A stretch of 26,262 bases of DNA, from the IMG/VR virus record IMGVR_UViG_3300031857_001187, positions 1 to 26,262 of that record. One strand, given 5' to 3'. This DNA is from a virus. A program made the position numbers and the translations under genes. Below, in pieces: positions 6,536 through 12,171 of this stretch. Each line of letters starts with the position of its first letter. Position 1 is the first letter of the stretch. The notes beneath the pieces are model-generated. The model ran no database searches. It was not told where the DNA came from and was given only the letters and a program-made list of their open reading frames with translations.

Positions 6536-7199
6536 AGTCGAAGATTGATGTTTGGTTTATATTCGTCTTTTTGTAAATGTTTAAAGCTGTTTCAAGTATT
6601 GTTTTGCCAACTTCAAAATCTACTAAATTACGAGCCATTTTAGTTCTACTTTGTTCGCCTTTGTATTGTGAAAAATCATATTGATGAAATTCGCAAAGTT
6701 TTTTAAACTCGTCATTAACTTGACCACCAATTATTCCTTTTGATTCTTTTCTATCTATTTGACTTGGTAACAAAAAATTAGTCCAATATAAATGCCTACC
6801 TCGTTTTTGACCAGGTATCAATGGTTCATAGTATGGAATAACATTTTCAACACAATACTTGCCTTCAAAATGATGTTTAAGAAAAATAATTTCTTGGTAT
6901 AACATCATATTAGGATATTCCGGGACATAAAAATCTTGGTTCTTTTGAGTAAATCGAACCTTTGAATGCGTAGGACAAGGTGGCGAACTCCAAATAAAAT
7001 CAAATTCTTTGTAATGGTCTAATAAATATTGGTGTGCGTCTGCAACTATTACTTTGTCATTTGGAAAACGCTCTTGATACAAACGTGCTGCTTCTGGGTC
7101 AAGTTCTACGGCTGTTATTTCTAAGTTGTCTGCAACCTCATCCCATTTGTAACGATTGCCACCAAGACAAGCATATAAATTTAATATTCTATATTTCAT
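6525..7199 (-). CDS. C5-cytosine DNA methyltransferase (Dcm-like, short)
   Basis: 224 aa. Motif I is LYACLGGNRYKW (8-19), followed by the acidic SAM-binding strand VELDPEA (31-37). Motif IV SSPPCPTHSK (71-80) carries the catalytic Cys75, and motif VI is VENV (117-120). GQKRGRHLYW further on resembles motif VIII. The C-terminal motif X region is reduced and the target-recognition region is short, so this is a compact phage version. It should mark phage DNA against host restriction. The start region (CAATTAAAAAG...TTATGA) resembles the early mRNA leaders but lies inside the upstream gene. Confidence 0.88.
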   Translation of the reverse strand: MKYRILNLYACLGGNRYKWDEVADNLEITAVELDPEAARLYQERFPNDKVIVADAHQYLLDHYKEFDFIWSSPPCPTHSKVRFTQKNQDFYVPEYPNMMLYQEIIFLKHHFEGKYCVENVIPYYEPLIPGQKRGRHLYWTNFLLPSQIDRKESKGIIGGQVNDEFKKLCEFHQYDFSQYKGEQSRTKMARNLVDFEVGKTILETALNIYKKTNINQTSIFDYEV

Positions 7200-7482
7200 A
7201 ATTTTTACTTTTTAATTGTGTTTCTAAGTCTTTATTCTTAAATTTTTCTTCCTGAAGCAATCTTTCAAGTCTAAAGTTTTGTTGTAAAGCTGACCTGTAC
7301 TCTTTCTCCATTGTTGAATAAACTAAACTAATTTCTTGAAGGTCTGCTAAGGTTCGTTCCATTGAATCTATTATGTCTTTTCGATTAGGGTGGTTCGTCT
7401 TTATCTCTTCTAAACTTATTTTAACTTTTAAGAAAGTAGTTTGTATTCCTACTTTGGCACTTATAATATTCAATTCATCCAT
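7189..7482 (-). CDS. coiled-coil protein, 97 aa
   Basis: Almost entirely heptad-like helix: SMERTLADLQEISLVYSTMEK, then RLERLLQEEKFKNKDLETQL. No catalytic motif. The stop lies within the start of the methyltransferase gene (11-nt overlap). A copy of the oriented word AAACACGAA lies just upstream of its ATG. Function unknown. Confidence 0.6.
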   Translation of the reverse strand: MDELNIISAKVGIQTTFLKVKISLEEIKTNHPNRKDIIDSMERTLADLQEISLVYSTMEKEYRSALQQNFRLERLLQEEKFKNKDLETQLKSKNYEI

Positions 7483-7508
7483 TTATTCGTGTTTTTGCTT
7501 GTTATAAT

Positions 7509-8357
7509 TTACATTCCACAATATCCTGAATCGCATTCATTAAAATCATCGTCAAATAATTCTAATTGCGTTCTATAGCTTTTAATTTTTTCATATGTAA
7601 TTCCACTTTTAAACGTGCATCCGTTTTTCTTTTCCATTTCAATAAACCAATTAAACTGCTTTTCGGCTTTGTTACTCATATGTTTAAGCATTAATTCGCT
7701 TCGGTGAAAACAACCTACGCAGTTATTTTGATATGCAAATCTAACAGGTTTATCTTTCCAGTAGTTTTCTATTGTGTCTTTAAATATAGCGTCATTAATT
7801 AAAGGGAAAGTAGTCTTTCGGTATGGTAATTCTTTCCATTTATTGCGTCCGTTTTTTATTCCAACCTTAAATTTAAAACTTTCTATCCCATCAATAGCAC
7901 GTTCACTCATTGTTTTTGCTCTGCTCATTTCATTTGCTCTAAAACCTATTCGCATTTCTATTGGTAGTTCCGTATTTTCGTAGCACCATTGTGCAATTGG
8001 TTTAACTTTCATGTCCATAGTGCAGTAACGTGTCATTTGATTAGGTAAATAATTTTTACCATTTGCCATTTTATAACTTGCTATAACTTCTTCAAACGTG
8101 TTTTCGCTTATCCATACTATTTCTTGACCTATAAACTGCTCTAAATCTAACATCGTATAAATTATAGTATCTTCTTCTAAAGTTCCTATAAATTCAGTTC
8201 CGATTTTATCGCTTACGATTTGTCTAATTTTCGCATCAGGGAATAAACAATTTGTATCATTTGTTCTTACAAGTGAAAATATGTTATAATCAGCAGGATA
8301 ATTTGCAGCTATATAACTCGATGTTTTACCACCACTTAAACTGTTAACTGTTTTCAT
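7509..8357 (-). CDS. PAPS-reductase-like PP-loop ATP-pyrophosphatase with Cys cluster
   Basis: 282 aa. The N-terminal PP-loop is SLSGGKTSSYIA (SGGKTS at 8-13), the nucleotide-alpha-hydrolase signature shared by PAPS reductases, DndC and tRNA thiolation enzymes. RYCTMDMKVKP (C112) matches the R(x)CT(xx)(x)K(x)KP element of this group. NNCVGCFHR (C213, C216) and C-terminal C275 and C280 could bind an iron-sulfur cluster or zinc. The likely chemistry is adenylation or sulfur transfer. In phages such genes may serve DNA or tRNA modification rather than sulfate assimilation. No other dnd genes are visible, so phosphorothioation is not shown. It sits between the helicase and the methyltransferase. 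Confidence 0.82.
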   Translation of the reverse strand: MKTVNSLSGGKTSSYIAANYPADYNIFSLVRTNDTNCLFPDAKIRQIVSDKIGTEFIGTLEEDTIIYTMLDLEQFIGQEIVWISENTFEEVIASYKMANGKNYLPNQMTRYCTMDMKVKPIAQWCYENTELPIEMRIGFRANEMSRAKTMSERAIDGIESFKFKVGIKNGRNKWKELPYRKTTFPLINDAIFKDTIENYWKDKPVRFAYQNNCVGCFHRSELMLKHMSNKAEKQFNWFIEMEKKNGCTFKSGITYEKIKSYRTQLELFDDDFNECDSGYCGM

Positions 8358-8359
8358 AA

Positions 8360-9304
8360 TTAAAAAGGGGATTGTTTAAGTTTTTCACTAAACGAAATTA
8401 ATTCTTTTCCATTAACTATGTCAGGTTCGATTAAAGGAAGTTGTTTAGGTTTTATTGGTTCGTATTTTCGTAATGGGTCAACTGAATTAATCTTGAACCC
8501 TAATCCGTTATTAAATTCACATAGTACTGGTTCATCTAATCTTGTATGCATTCCGCCAGTATCCATGTCTTTAATCTTTTCTACGTTAACCATAGTATAA
8601 TATTTCATTGTTTCGTGTTTTATTAGCCTATGAATTACAAACATATCGTCGCACCTATTTAAAAAAGCCTTACCGCCCTCGATATGGTCTTTTAATGGTG
8701 GTTTAAGATGTCCTTTCCATTGATGATTTTCAGGATATAAGTTACCGCTCCTACCACTTTCGCTATTTGGGTGCGTGTTTATGTAAATTGACATTCCAGA
8801 TTCATTAACAAATTGCCTTGCCTGATTTAAAAATTGATAGTTTCCTTCAAATGTCATAGGTCGGTCAAGACCTGTAAAAGGGTCAATTAACCCGGCATCG
8901 CATTCGCTTTCTTTAAACAGCTTTAAAATATCCGCAGGTGTATAAAGTTTATCGTTTGGTATAAAATCAAAATACTGCTCCAAAAATGTAGCGGTGCTTA
9001 ATATCTTTTTATCGTCAATTTCTGAAAACTTTTGTCCTAAATACATTTGAATCATATCACGTAAGATTTGTCCTTTTTGGTTTTCGCCACTCCAAATACA
9101 AAATCTTAATTCGTGTTTTACTGCCAACGTTAAAAAATACCAATTAATCCAGTAAGTTTTACCTACGTTATCATGTCCTAAAATAATATTTAGCTGTTTA
9201 CGTTTAAACCTAAGGTGTTCATCTAAGAAACAATCTATTCCGTAACCCTTTTTTATTTTGCCGTGTTTATAATCAAGCAAGTATTGAACCGCATCGCCTT
9301 TCAT
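8360..9304 (-). CDS. RecA/DnaB-type replicative helicase-like ATPase
   Basis: 314 aa. Walker A is GHDNVGKT (43-50), Walker B is CDAGLIDPF (D141), and a sensor-like element YINTHPN (174-180) follows, all in a RecA/KaiC-like core. There is no primase or DnaB N-terminal domain, so it resembles the stripped-down AAA_25/Twinkle-type helicases of phages. Its ATG overlaps the stop of the replication-initiator-like gene (ATGA), which suggests that gene loads it at the origin. The Pro-rich C-terminus (KPKQLPLIEP) may be a docking tail. Confidence 0.85.
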   Translation of the reverse strand: MKGDAVQYLLDYKHGKIKKGYGIDCFLDEHLRFKRKQLNIILGHDNVGKTYWINWYFLTLAVKHELRFCIWSGENQKGQILRDMIQMYLGQKFSEIDDKKILSTATFLEQYFDFIPNDKLYTPADILKLFKESECDAGLIDPFTGLDRPMTFEGNYQFLNQARQFVNESGMSIYINTHPNSESGRSGNLYPENHQWKGHLKPPLKDHIEGGKAFLNRCDDMFVIHRLIKHETMKYYTMVNVEKIKDMDTGGMHTRLDEPVLCEFNNGLGFKINSVDPLRKYEPIKPKQLPLIEPDIVNGKELISFSEKLKQSPF

Positions 9305-9882
9305 AATCCTAATTGTTTGTTAACGTATTCTACTAATGGGTCAATTATTGTAATTTCATTTTGTTTTTCATTACGTTTTAACCAATTTTTAGCTGTCAAA
9401 TATAAAGAACTAAATTTTTTATTTTGAGAATAATTTTCAATTTGGTCTAAAATATCATCAATTTGCTGTTTAGTATAATCAATGCATAACTTATTAAATT
9501 CTTCAACTGAAATAGATAAATGTTTAAACCTCCTATATATATATTTATCTTTACTTTTATCTTTATTATTTACTCTAAGGGTATCTTCAAGGGAATCTTG
9601 TAGGGGGTCTTCAAGGGTATCAATGTTAACTTGTTGTTTTTCAATACGTTTCAACGCACCTTGTTTACCAAATTCTTTAGCTTGAATTACGATGTTCATC
9701 GTCTTTTTGTAATTATCAAAATATTTTTTTACAATTTTCTTCTTAATTGTAATTTCATTACCCTGATAATACTCGGTAACTGCATAAAGCCATAACGAAT
9801 AATCCGATACATTATCAAAAAATTCTTTGGCATAAATAAGGTCTTCGATGTTAACCTTAATAAATTCTTTTTTGTTTGTCAT
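9301..9882 (-). CDS. replication initiator / helicase-loader-like protein, 193 aa
   Basis: The N-terminal 90 residues are helical and basic (KKKIVKKYFDNYKKTMNIVIQ, GKQGALKRIEK). An acidic, low-complexity linker follows (DTLEDPLQDSLEDTLRVNNKDKSKDK), then a C-terminal domain with FNKLCIDYTKQQIDDILDQIENYSQNKKFSSLYLTAKNWLKR split over residues 127-170. That C-terminal pattern is common in phage replication proteins encoded directly upstream of a helicase, and I infer a DnaD-like or loader role. The gene is preceded at 15 nt by the T-tract of a structured RNA, so its expression may depend on read-through. Confidence 0.72.
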   Translation of the reverse strand: MTNKKEFIKVNIEDLIYAKEFFDNVSDYSLWLYAVTEYYQGNEITIKKKIVKKYFDNYKKTMNIVIQAKEFGKQGALKRIEKQQVNIDTLEDPLQDSLEDTLRVNNKDKSKDKYIYRRFKHLSISVEEFNKLCIDYTKQQIDDILDQIENYSQNKKFSSLYLTAKNWLKRNEKQNEITIIDPLVEYVNKQLGL

Positions 9883-9895
9883 TTTTTACTGCCTT

Positions 9896-9980
9896 AAAAA
9901 AAAAGCCCTATCAGTGTTCACGAGGCAGCGTTACTAACCAATAGGGACTTCAATAATGTCTCTTCGGGACTGCCTTCCCA
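9896..9980 (-). ncRNA. structured leader RNA / attenuator upstream of the replication genes
   Basis: Minus strand. A 5' hairpin GGGA-AGGCAG-UCCC (9979-9966) exposes the loop AGGCAG. CCCUAU (9946-9941) pairs with AUAGGG (9911-9906), which is followed by C and nine T (9904-9896), a terminator-like end. Inside that second domain CUGCCU (9928-9923) is perfectly complementary to the 5' loop, so a kissing or pseudoknot contact is possible. AGGCAG recurs at 9894-9889, six bases before the ATG of the replication gene, and offers CUGCCU a second partner. It contains no ORF. Best read as a cis attenuator or a small RNA; I could not match it to a named family. Confidence 0.6.
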
Positions 9981-9984
9981 ATCG

Positions 9985-9992
9985 CAAATATA
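9985..9992 (-). promoter_or_regulatory. -7 element of the structured-RNA promoter (TATATTTG)
   Basis: TATATTTG (9992-9985) on the minus strand lies directly before the structured RNA and reads on as CGATTGGG. No clear TTG is found at the -33 distance; the upstream sequence is AT-only. The same TATATTTGCGA string begins the other candidate RNA at 10985. It lacks the AACAATTAAA leader of the protein-coding operons. Confidence 0.55.
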
Positions 9993-10001
9993 AAAAATAT
10001 T

Positions 10002-10118
10002 TTAATCTAATTCGAAATTTTTGTAAAAATTATTTGATATGTTTATTCGAACCCTCCATCGCTTTATTTTACGATAGTCAATCTTTTGCTTACCATTATA
10101 TAATACAAGAACTTTCAT
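10002..10118 (-). CDS. micro-protein, 38 aa
   Basis: ATG at 10118 overlaps the upstream stop as ATGA. The protein starts MKVLVLYNGKQKIDYRKIKR, is basic, and may form one strand-rich unit. It ends 10 nt before the -7 element of the structured RNA. The coupled start supports translation; function unknown. Confidence 0.55.
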   Translation of the reverse strand: MKVLVLYNGKQKIDYRKIKRWRVRINISNNFYKNFELD

Positions 10119-10303
10119 AACTTTTCAATTTCGGTTATAACTTCTTTTAAAAACTTAATTCGTGTTAATGTAAGGGTTTCCTGAATACGTTGATGACAAG
10201 TAAAGATAGCGCAGTTACGTGCCGTCTTATAGTCTTTAATATGCAGTCCTACATAGAATTTATCTACTAATTCAACAGCGAACTTTTTAGGGTCTTGGTT
10301 CAT
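10115..10303 (-). CDS. hypothetical protein, 62 aa
   Basis: Helical protein (DPKKFAVELVDKFYVGL, then RIQETLTLTRIKFLKEVITEI) with two Cys and two His (CAIFTCHQR). Similar short proteins occur in Bacteroidota phage early regions. Linked by 4-nt overlaps to both neighbours. Function unknown. Confidence 0.62.
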   Translation of the reverse strand: MNQDPKKFAVELVDKFYVGLHIKDYKTARNCAIFTCHQRIQETLTLTRIKFLKEVITEIEKL

Positions 10304-10515
10304 ACGTTTGATTTTATAATTATTTCGTTATGATTAATTACTTTAAAGCTACGCATTCTTTCGTATTTCTGCATAAACTGAAGATTCATTTTATCGTAAA
10401 CATCCTCGTGATATTCCTTACCTTGTAAAATCAATTCCTTTAAACGTTCTATTTGCTGCAATAAGACGGATTCATTTGTCCATTCAAATACTGCTGTAAC
10501 TTCTTTAGCCTTCAT
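10300..10515 (-). CDS. hypothetical protein, 71 aa
   Basis: Mostly helical (LLQQIERLKELILQGKEYHED, NLQFMQKYERM), ending in a short strand region (FKVINHNEIIIKSNV). Coupled by ATGA overlaps to genes on both sides. No recognisable domain. Confidence 0.6.
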   Translation of the reverse strand: MKAKEVTAVFEWTNESVLLQQIERLKELILQGKEYHEDVYDKMNLQFMQKYERMRSFKVINHNEIIIKSNV

Positions 10516-10682
10516 ATTCTTATCATATTATTGTTTTCATCAAATCTAACATTATATGCCTTAGCCTGACAAACCCTTAAATAATGCTCCATATTAAATC
10601 TACCTAAGTTCTTTTTCTTTTGATCGTGCCAATAGTTGATTATTTCAAGAAATGTTGGCTTCGTGTTTTTCTTCGTTCTCAT
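10512..10682 (-). CDS. small basic protein, 56 aa
   Basis: Read by hand from ATG at 10682 to TGA at 10512, with ATGA overlaps at both ends. It starts MRTKKNTKPTFLEIINYWHD, is Lys/Arg-rich at the N-terminus, and contains MEHYLRVCQAKAYNVRFDE. It may bind nucleic acid; this is a guess from charge only. It carries one copy of the AAACACGAA word. Confidence 0.6.
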   Translation of the reverse strand: MRTKKNTKPTFLEIINYWHDQKKKNLGRFNMEHYLRVCQAKAYNVRFDENNNMIRI

Positions 10683-10825
10683 CGCATAAAAATTAAAAGT
10701 GAATACAATGCACCAATGATAGCAAAAACTATCACAGGAAAGGCTAAAAACGACCTTAAAACGTCTTTATGCTCATCGTTTGCAGGTGTAACTTGGTCTA
10801 ACAAGTCGTAAATGTGTTTTTTCAT
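10679..10825 (-). CDS. single-pass membrane micro-protein, 48 aa
   Basis: First gene behind promoter P10. ATG at 10825; the protein starts MKKHIYDLLDQVTPANDEHK, then has one hydrophobic segment (FLAFPVIVFAIIGALYSLLIF), and ends MR. The predicted topology is a soluble N-terminal helix plus one transmembrane helix. The first early product of a phage is often a host-takeover or membrane-protection protein, but no role is shown. Its TGA overlaps the next ATG. Confidence 0.65.
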   Translation of the reverse strand: MKKHIYDLLDQVTPANDEHKDVLRSFLAFPVIVFAIIGALYSLLIFMR

Positions 10826-10850
10826 AACTTAAATATTTAATTGTTTTGAG

Positions 10851-10876
10851 CAAATATACTATACTTTTTAATATAA
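10851..10876 (-). promoter_or_regulatory. composite early promoter P10 (TTATATTAAAAAGTAT - TATATTTG)
   Basis: Minus strand box TTATATTAAAAAGTAT (10876-10861), then TATATTTG (10858-10851), then the leader AACAATTAAA and TTATGA at 10825. It drives the long replication operon and lies about 40 nt downstream of the terminator that closes the late operon. Confidence 0.83.
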
Positions 10877-10911
10877 GGTTACATTTTTAACAAATATTTT
10901 TTTGGGAAAAT

Positions 10912-10940
10912 AAAAAACCCCTACCGAAGTAAGGGTTCTC
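10912..10940 (-). terminator. strong Rho-independent terminator with cUUCGg loop
   Basis: AACCCUUAC (10937-10929) pairs with GUAGGGGUU (10924-10916) over 9 bp including one G-U pair, closed by the very stable C(UUCG)G tetraloop and followed by a T run to 10912. It ends the late/lysis operon and also the candidate small RNA. Confidence 0.93.
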
Positions 10941-10972
10941 GTTAACAATTAAACTATGATTATGAAAAAAGT
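10912..10972 (-). ncRNA. candidate small RNA antisense to early mRNA leaders
   Basis: An intergenic transcript is predicted from TATATTTG at 10985-10978 to the terminator at 10912. Its 5' half is A/U-rich and unstructured. The strand opposite it reads AACAATTAAA (10944-10953) and TTATGAAAAAA (10960-10970), so the RNA is complementary to the leader and start codon shared by the four early mRNAs. Spacing between the two blocks (6 nt here, 7-8 nt in the targets) would leave a small bulge. No ORF of note. It could end early translation when late genes are on. Expression is unproven. Confidence 0.5.
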
Positions 10973-10977
10973 TCTCG

Positions 10978-11006
10978 CAAATATACTACTTTAATCGTCG
11001 TAACAA
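10978..11006 (-). promoter_or_regulatory. promoter inside the end of the last lysis gene (TTG - 18 - TATATTTG)
   Basis: TTG (11006-11004) and TATATTTG (10985-10978) are 18 nt apart, a full match to the Bacteroidota consensus. The -33 part and spacer are the last codons of the gene at 10986-11207 and the -7 element follows its stop directly. It is followed by the terminated 60-nt segment rather than by a gene, which is why I call a small RNA. Confidence 0.65.
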
Positions 11007-11207
11007 AATCTTTTTAACGATATTACCAACAATTTTAAAAAGACCGCCTTGAGAGTCGACTTTCACCTCTACTTTATCAGCGGTCTTGTCAACAGTTACA
11101 TCTATGTTTTTAGAATCGTAATCTACTTTTAACTCTCCGTCTTTGCGTTCAACCTTAACGTCTATGTTTTCGGTGTCTACTTCTACTTTTAAATTTTTCT
11201 TTGCCAT
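10986..11207 (-). CDS. small acidic beta-repeat protein with cationic amphipathic C-terminal helix; possible lysis helper
   Basis: 73 aa. Residues 1-52 are repeated strands of alternating charged and aliphatic residues (ENIDVKVERKDGELKVDYD, then KNIDVTVDKTADKVEVKVD), a strongly acidic/basic alternating beta pattern. The last 20 residues, GGLFKIVGNIVKKILLRRLK, form a cationic amphipathic helix resembling membrane-active antimicrobial peptides. It starts by a TAATG 1-nt overlap directly after the endolysin, in the position where spanins or disruptins occur in phages of Gram-negative hosts. No signal peptide or lipobox is visible, so it is not a classic spanin. The lytic role is inference. Confidence 0.65.
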   Translation of the reverse strand: MAKKNLKVEVDTENIDVKVERKDGELKVDYDSKNIDVTVDKTADKVEVKVDSQGGLFKIVGNIVKKILLRRLK

Positions 11208-11725
11208 TATGCTTCATTTGTTGTTATTACTCCTTTTGGCTCTAAATAAACTTTACGAACGTTTGCAGGTTGAGCCACTTTCCATGCTGTTCTACGTGCT
11301 TGATTTAATCTATTCTTAGCGATGCGTGAAACGCTTACTGAATTGTTTTGATTACCACCTAAAACATGATAGTGAGTATTATCCTCACCTACATAAATTC
11401 CTACGTGTCCACCGCCATTTCTTTTGAATGTAAGAACATCACCCAACATTGGTTCGGTTACTTTAGTTCCCCAATTTGACCATGACAACGCCCATAATGG
11501 CTTAGAAACTACGTCTAATGCTGCCATCTTACAACAATAAGCTATAAACAAACCGCACCACGGAATTTCATCTGACTTATAAATCTTTTCAAGTCCGACC
11601 TCTTTTGCCCAATTCATGATAATTGGATTGTGAGTTCCACCAACAAATTCCCTAACGCCTATTTGTTTAATGGCTTGAATTAATACTCTTGGAGCTGTTT
11701 CTTTTTTTAACCAGTCGTAACTCAT
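11207..11725 (-). CDS. endolysin, Cys/His (NlpC-P60/CHAP-like, TIGR02594-type) peptidoglycan hydrolase
   Basis: 172 aa. The active-site Cys57 lies in EIPWCGLFIAYC and His107 in NGGGHVGIYVG, the expected Cys-His spacing of this endopeptidase group. GGNQNNSVSVS after it is the usual conserved strand with a polar residue. The N-terminus APRVLIQAIKQIGVREFVGG is typical of the TIGR02594 family. It should cut peptide cross-links of the murein. No signal peptide, so it needs the holin encoded directly upstream (4-nt overlap). Confidence 0.92.
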   Translation of the reverse strand: MSYDWLKKETAPRVLIQAIKQIGVREFVGGTHNPIIMNWAKEVGLEKIYKSDEIPWCGLFIAYCCKMAALDVVSKPLWALSWSNWGTKVTEPMLGDVLTFKRNGGGHVGIYVGEDNTHYHVLGGNQNNSVSVSRIAKNRLNQARRTAWKVAQPANVRKVYLEPKGVITTNEA

Positions 11726-11937
11726 TCTTCGTTTAATTCGTCTTTTGGTATTATAGCGACAACTGATGTATCTTTAATTTCTTTAGTTGCTGAAGAAGTT
11801 TTATCTTTTCCATAACAATCATAAAGACGCGCTTTTAAATCTTGTACATCTGAATGTGTATACCATAACCATAACGCAAGTACTCCAGTAGCGCCTTGCT
11901 TTTTAATAATATCTAAGATTTGTGTAACAGGTATCAT
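11722..11937 (-). CDS. putative holin (BhlA/UviB-like), 71 aa
   Basis: One N-terminal hydrophobic stretch (TGVLALWLWYTH) with the preceding helix ILDIIKKQGA, then DVQDLKARLYDCYGK, an arrangement like BhlA/UviB-type small holins ('QG.F..L....W.......'). A charged C-terminus follows. It lies immediately upstream of the endolysin with an ATGA overlap, which is the main support. Confidence 0.65.
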   Translation of the reverse strand: MIPVTQILDIIKKQGATGVLALWLWYTHSDVQDLKARLYDCYGKDKTSSATKEIKDTSVVAIIPKDELNEE

Positions 11938-11942
11938 TTAAA

Positions 11943-12170
11943 TTAATTTTCTATTGGTGGAAATGGTGAAGGCTTAGGCTCAAATGGACTTAATGGAATA
12001 TCTAATAAATATGCATATTCAGTTGGCTTAATATCTGCCTCATCTGATTCACTTAAGAATAAAAAATATACATCATTAATATCCTGAACAAAATTAAAGA
12101 ATGTATCAGCATCAAAGAATACACCTTGTAAATCTTGTGCTTGTTCATTTGTTACTATTCTACCTTCCAT
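11943..12170 (-). CDS. hypothetical acidic protein, 75 aa
   Basis: Acidic protein with aromatic residues (FFDADTFFNFVQDINDVYFLF) and a Pro-rich C-terminus (PLSPFEPKPSPFPPIEN). It sits between the fibre gene (1 nt away) and the holin gene. It may be a virion accessory or fibre chaperone, by position only. Confidence 0.55.
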   Translation of the reverse strand: MEGRIVTNEQAQDLQGVFFDADTFFNFVQDINDVYFLFLSESDEADIKPTEYAYLLDIPLSPFEPKPSPFPPIEN

Positions 12171-12171
12171 T

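Noticed and set aside
7509-8357. A Dnd phosphorothioation system
   Set aside because: Only one PP-loop protein is present; no DndB, DndD, DndE or cysteine desulfurase is visible in the window.
10956-10994. Plus-strand 12-aa frame behind AACAATTAAACTATGATTATG, as a leader peptide
   Set aside because: It looks like a 5' leader, but no TAnnTTTG promoter is found on the plus strand and nothing follows it in that direction. I read it as the antisense image of the candidate small RNA, though a remnant leader is not excluded.
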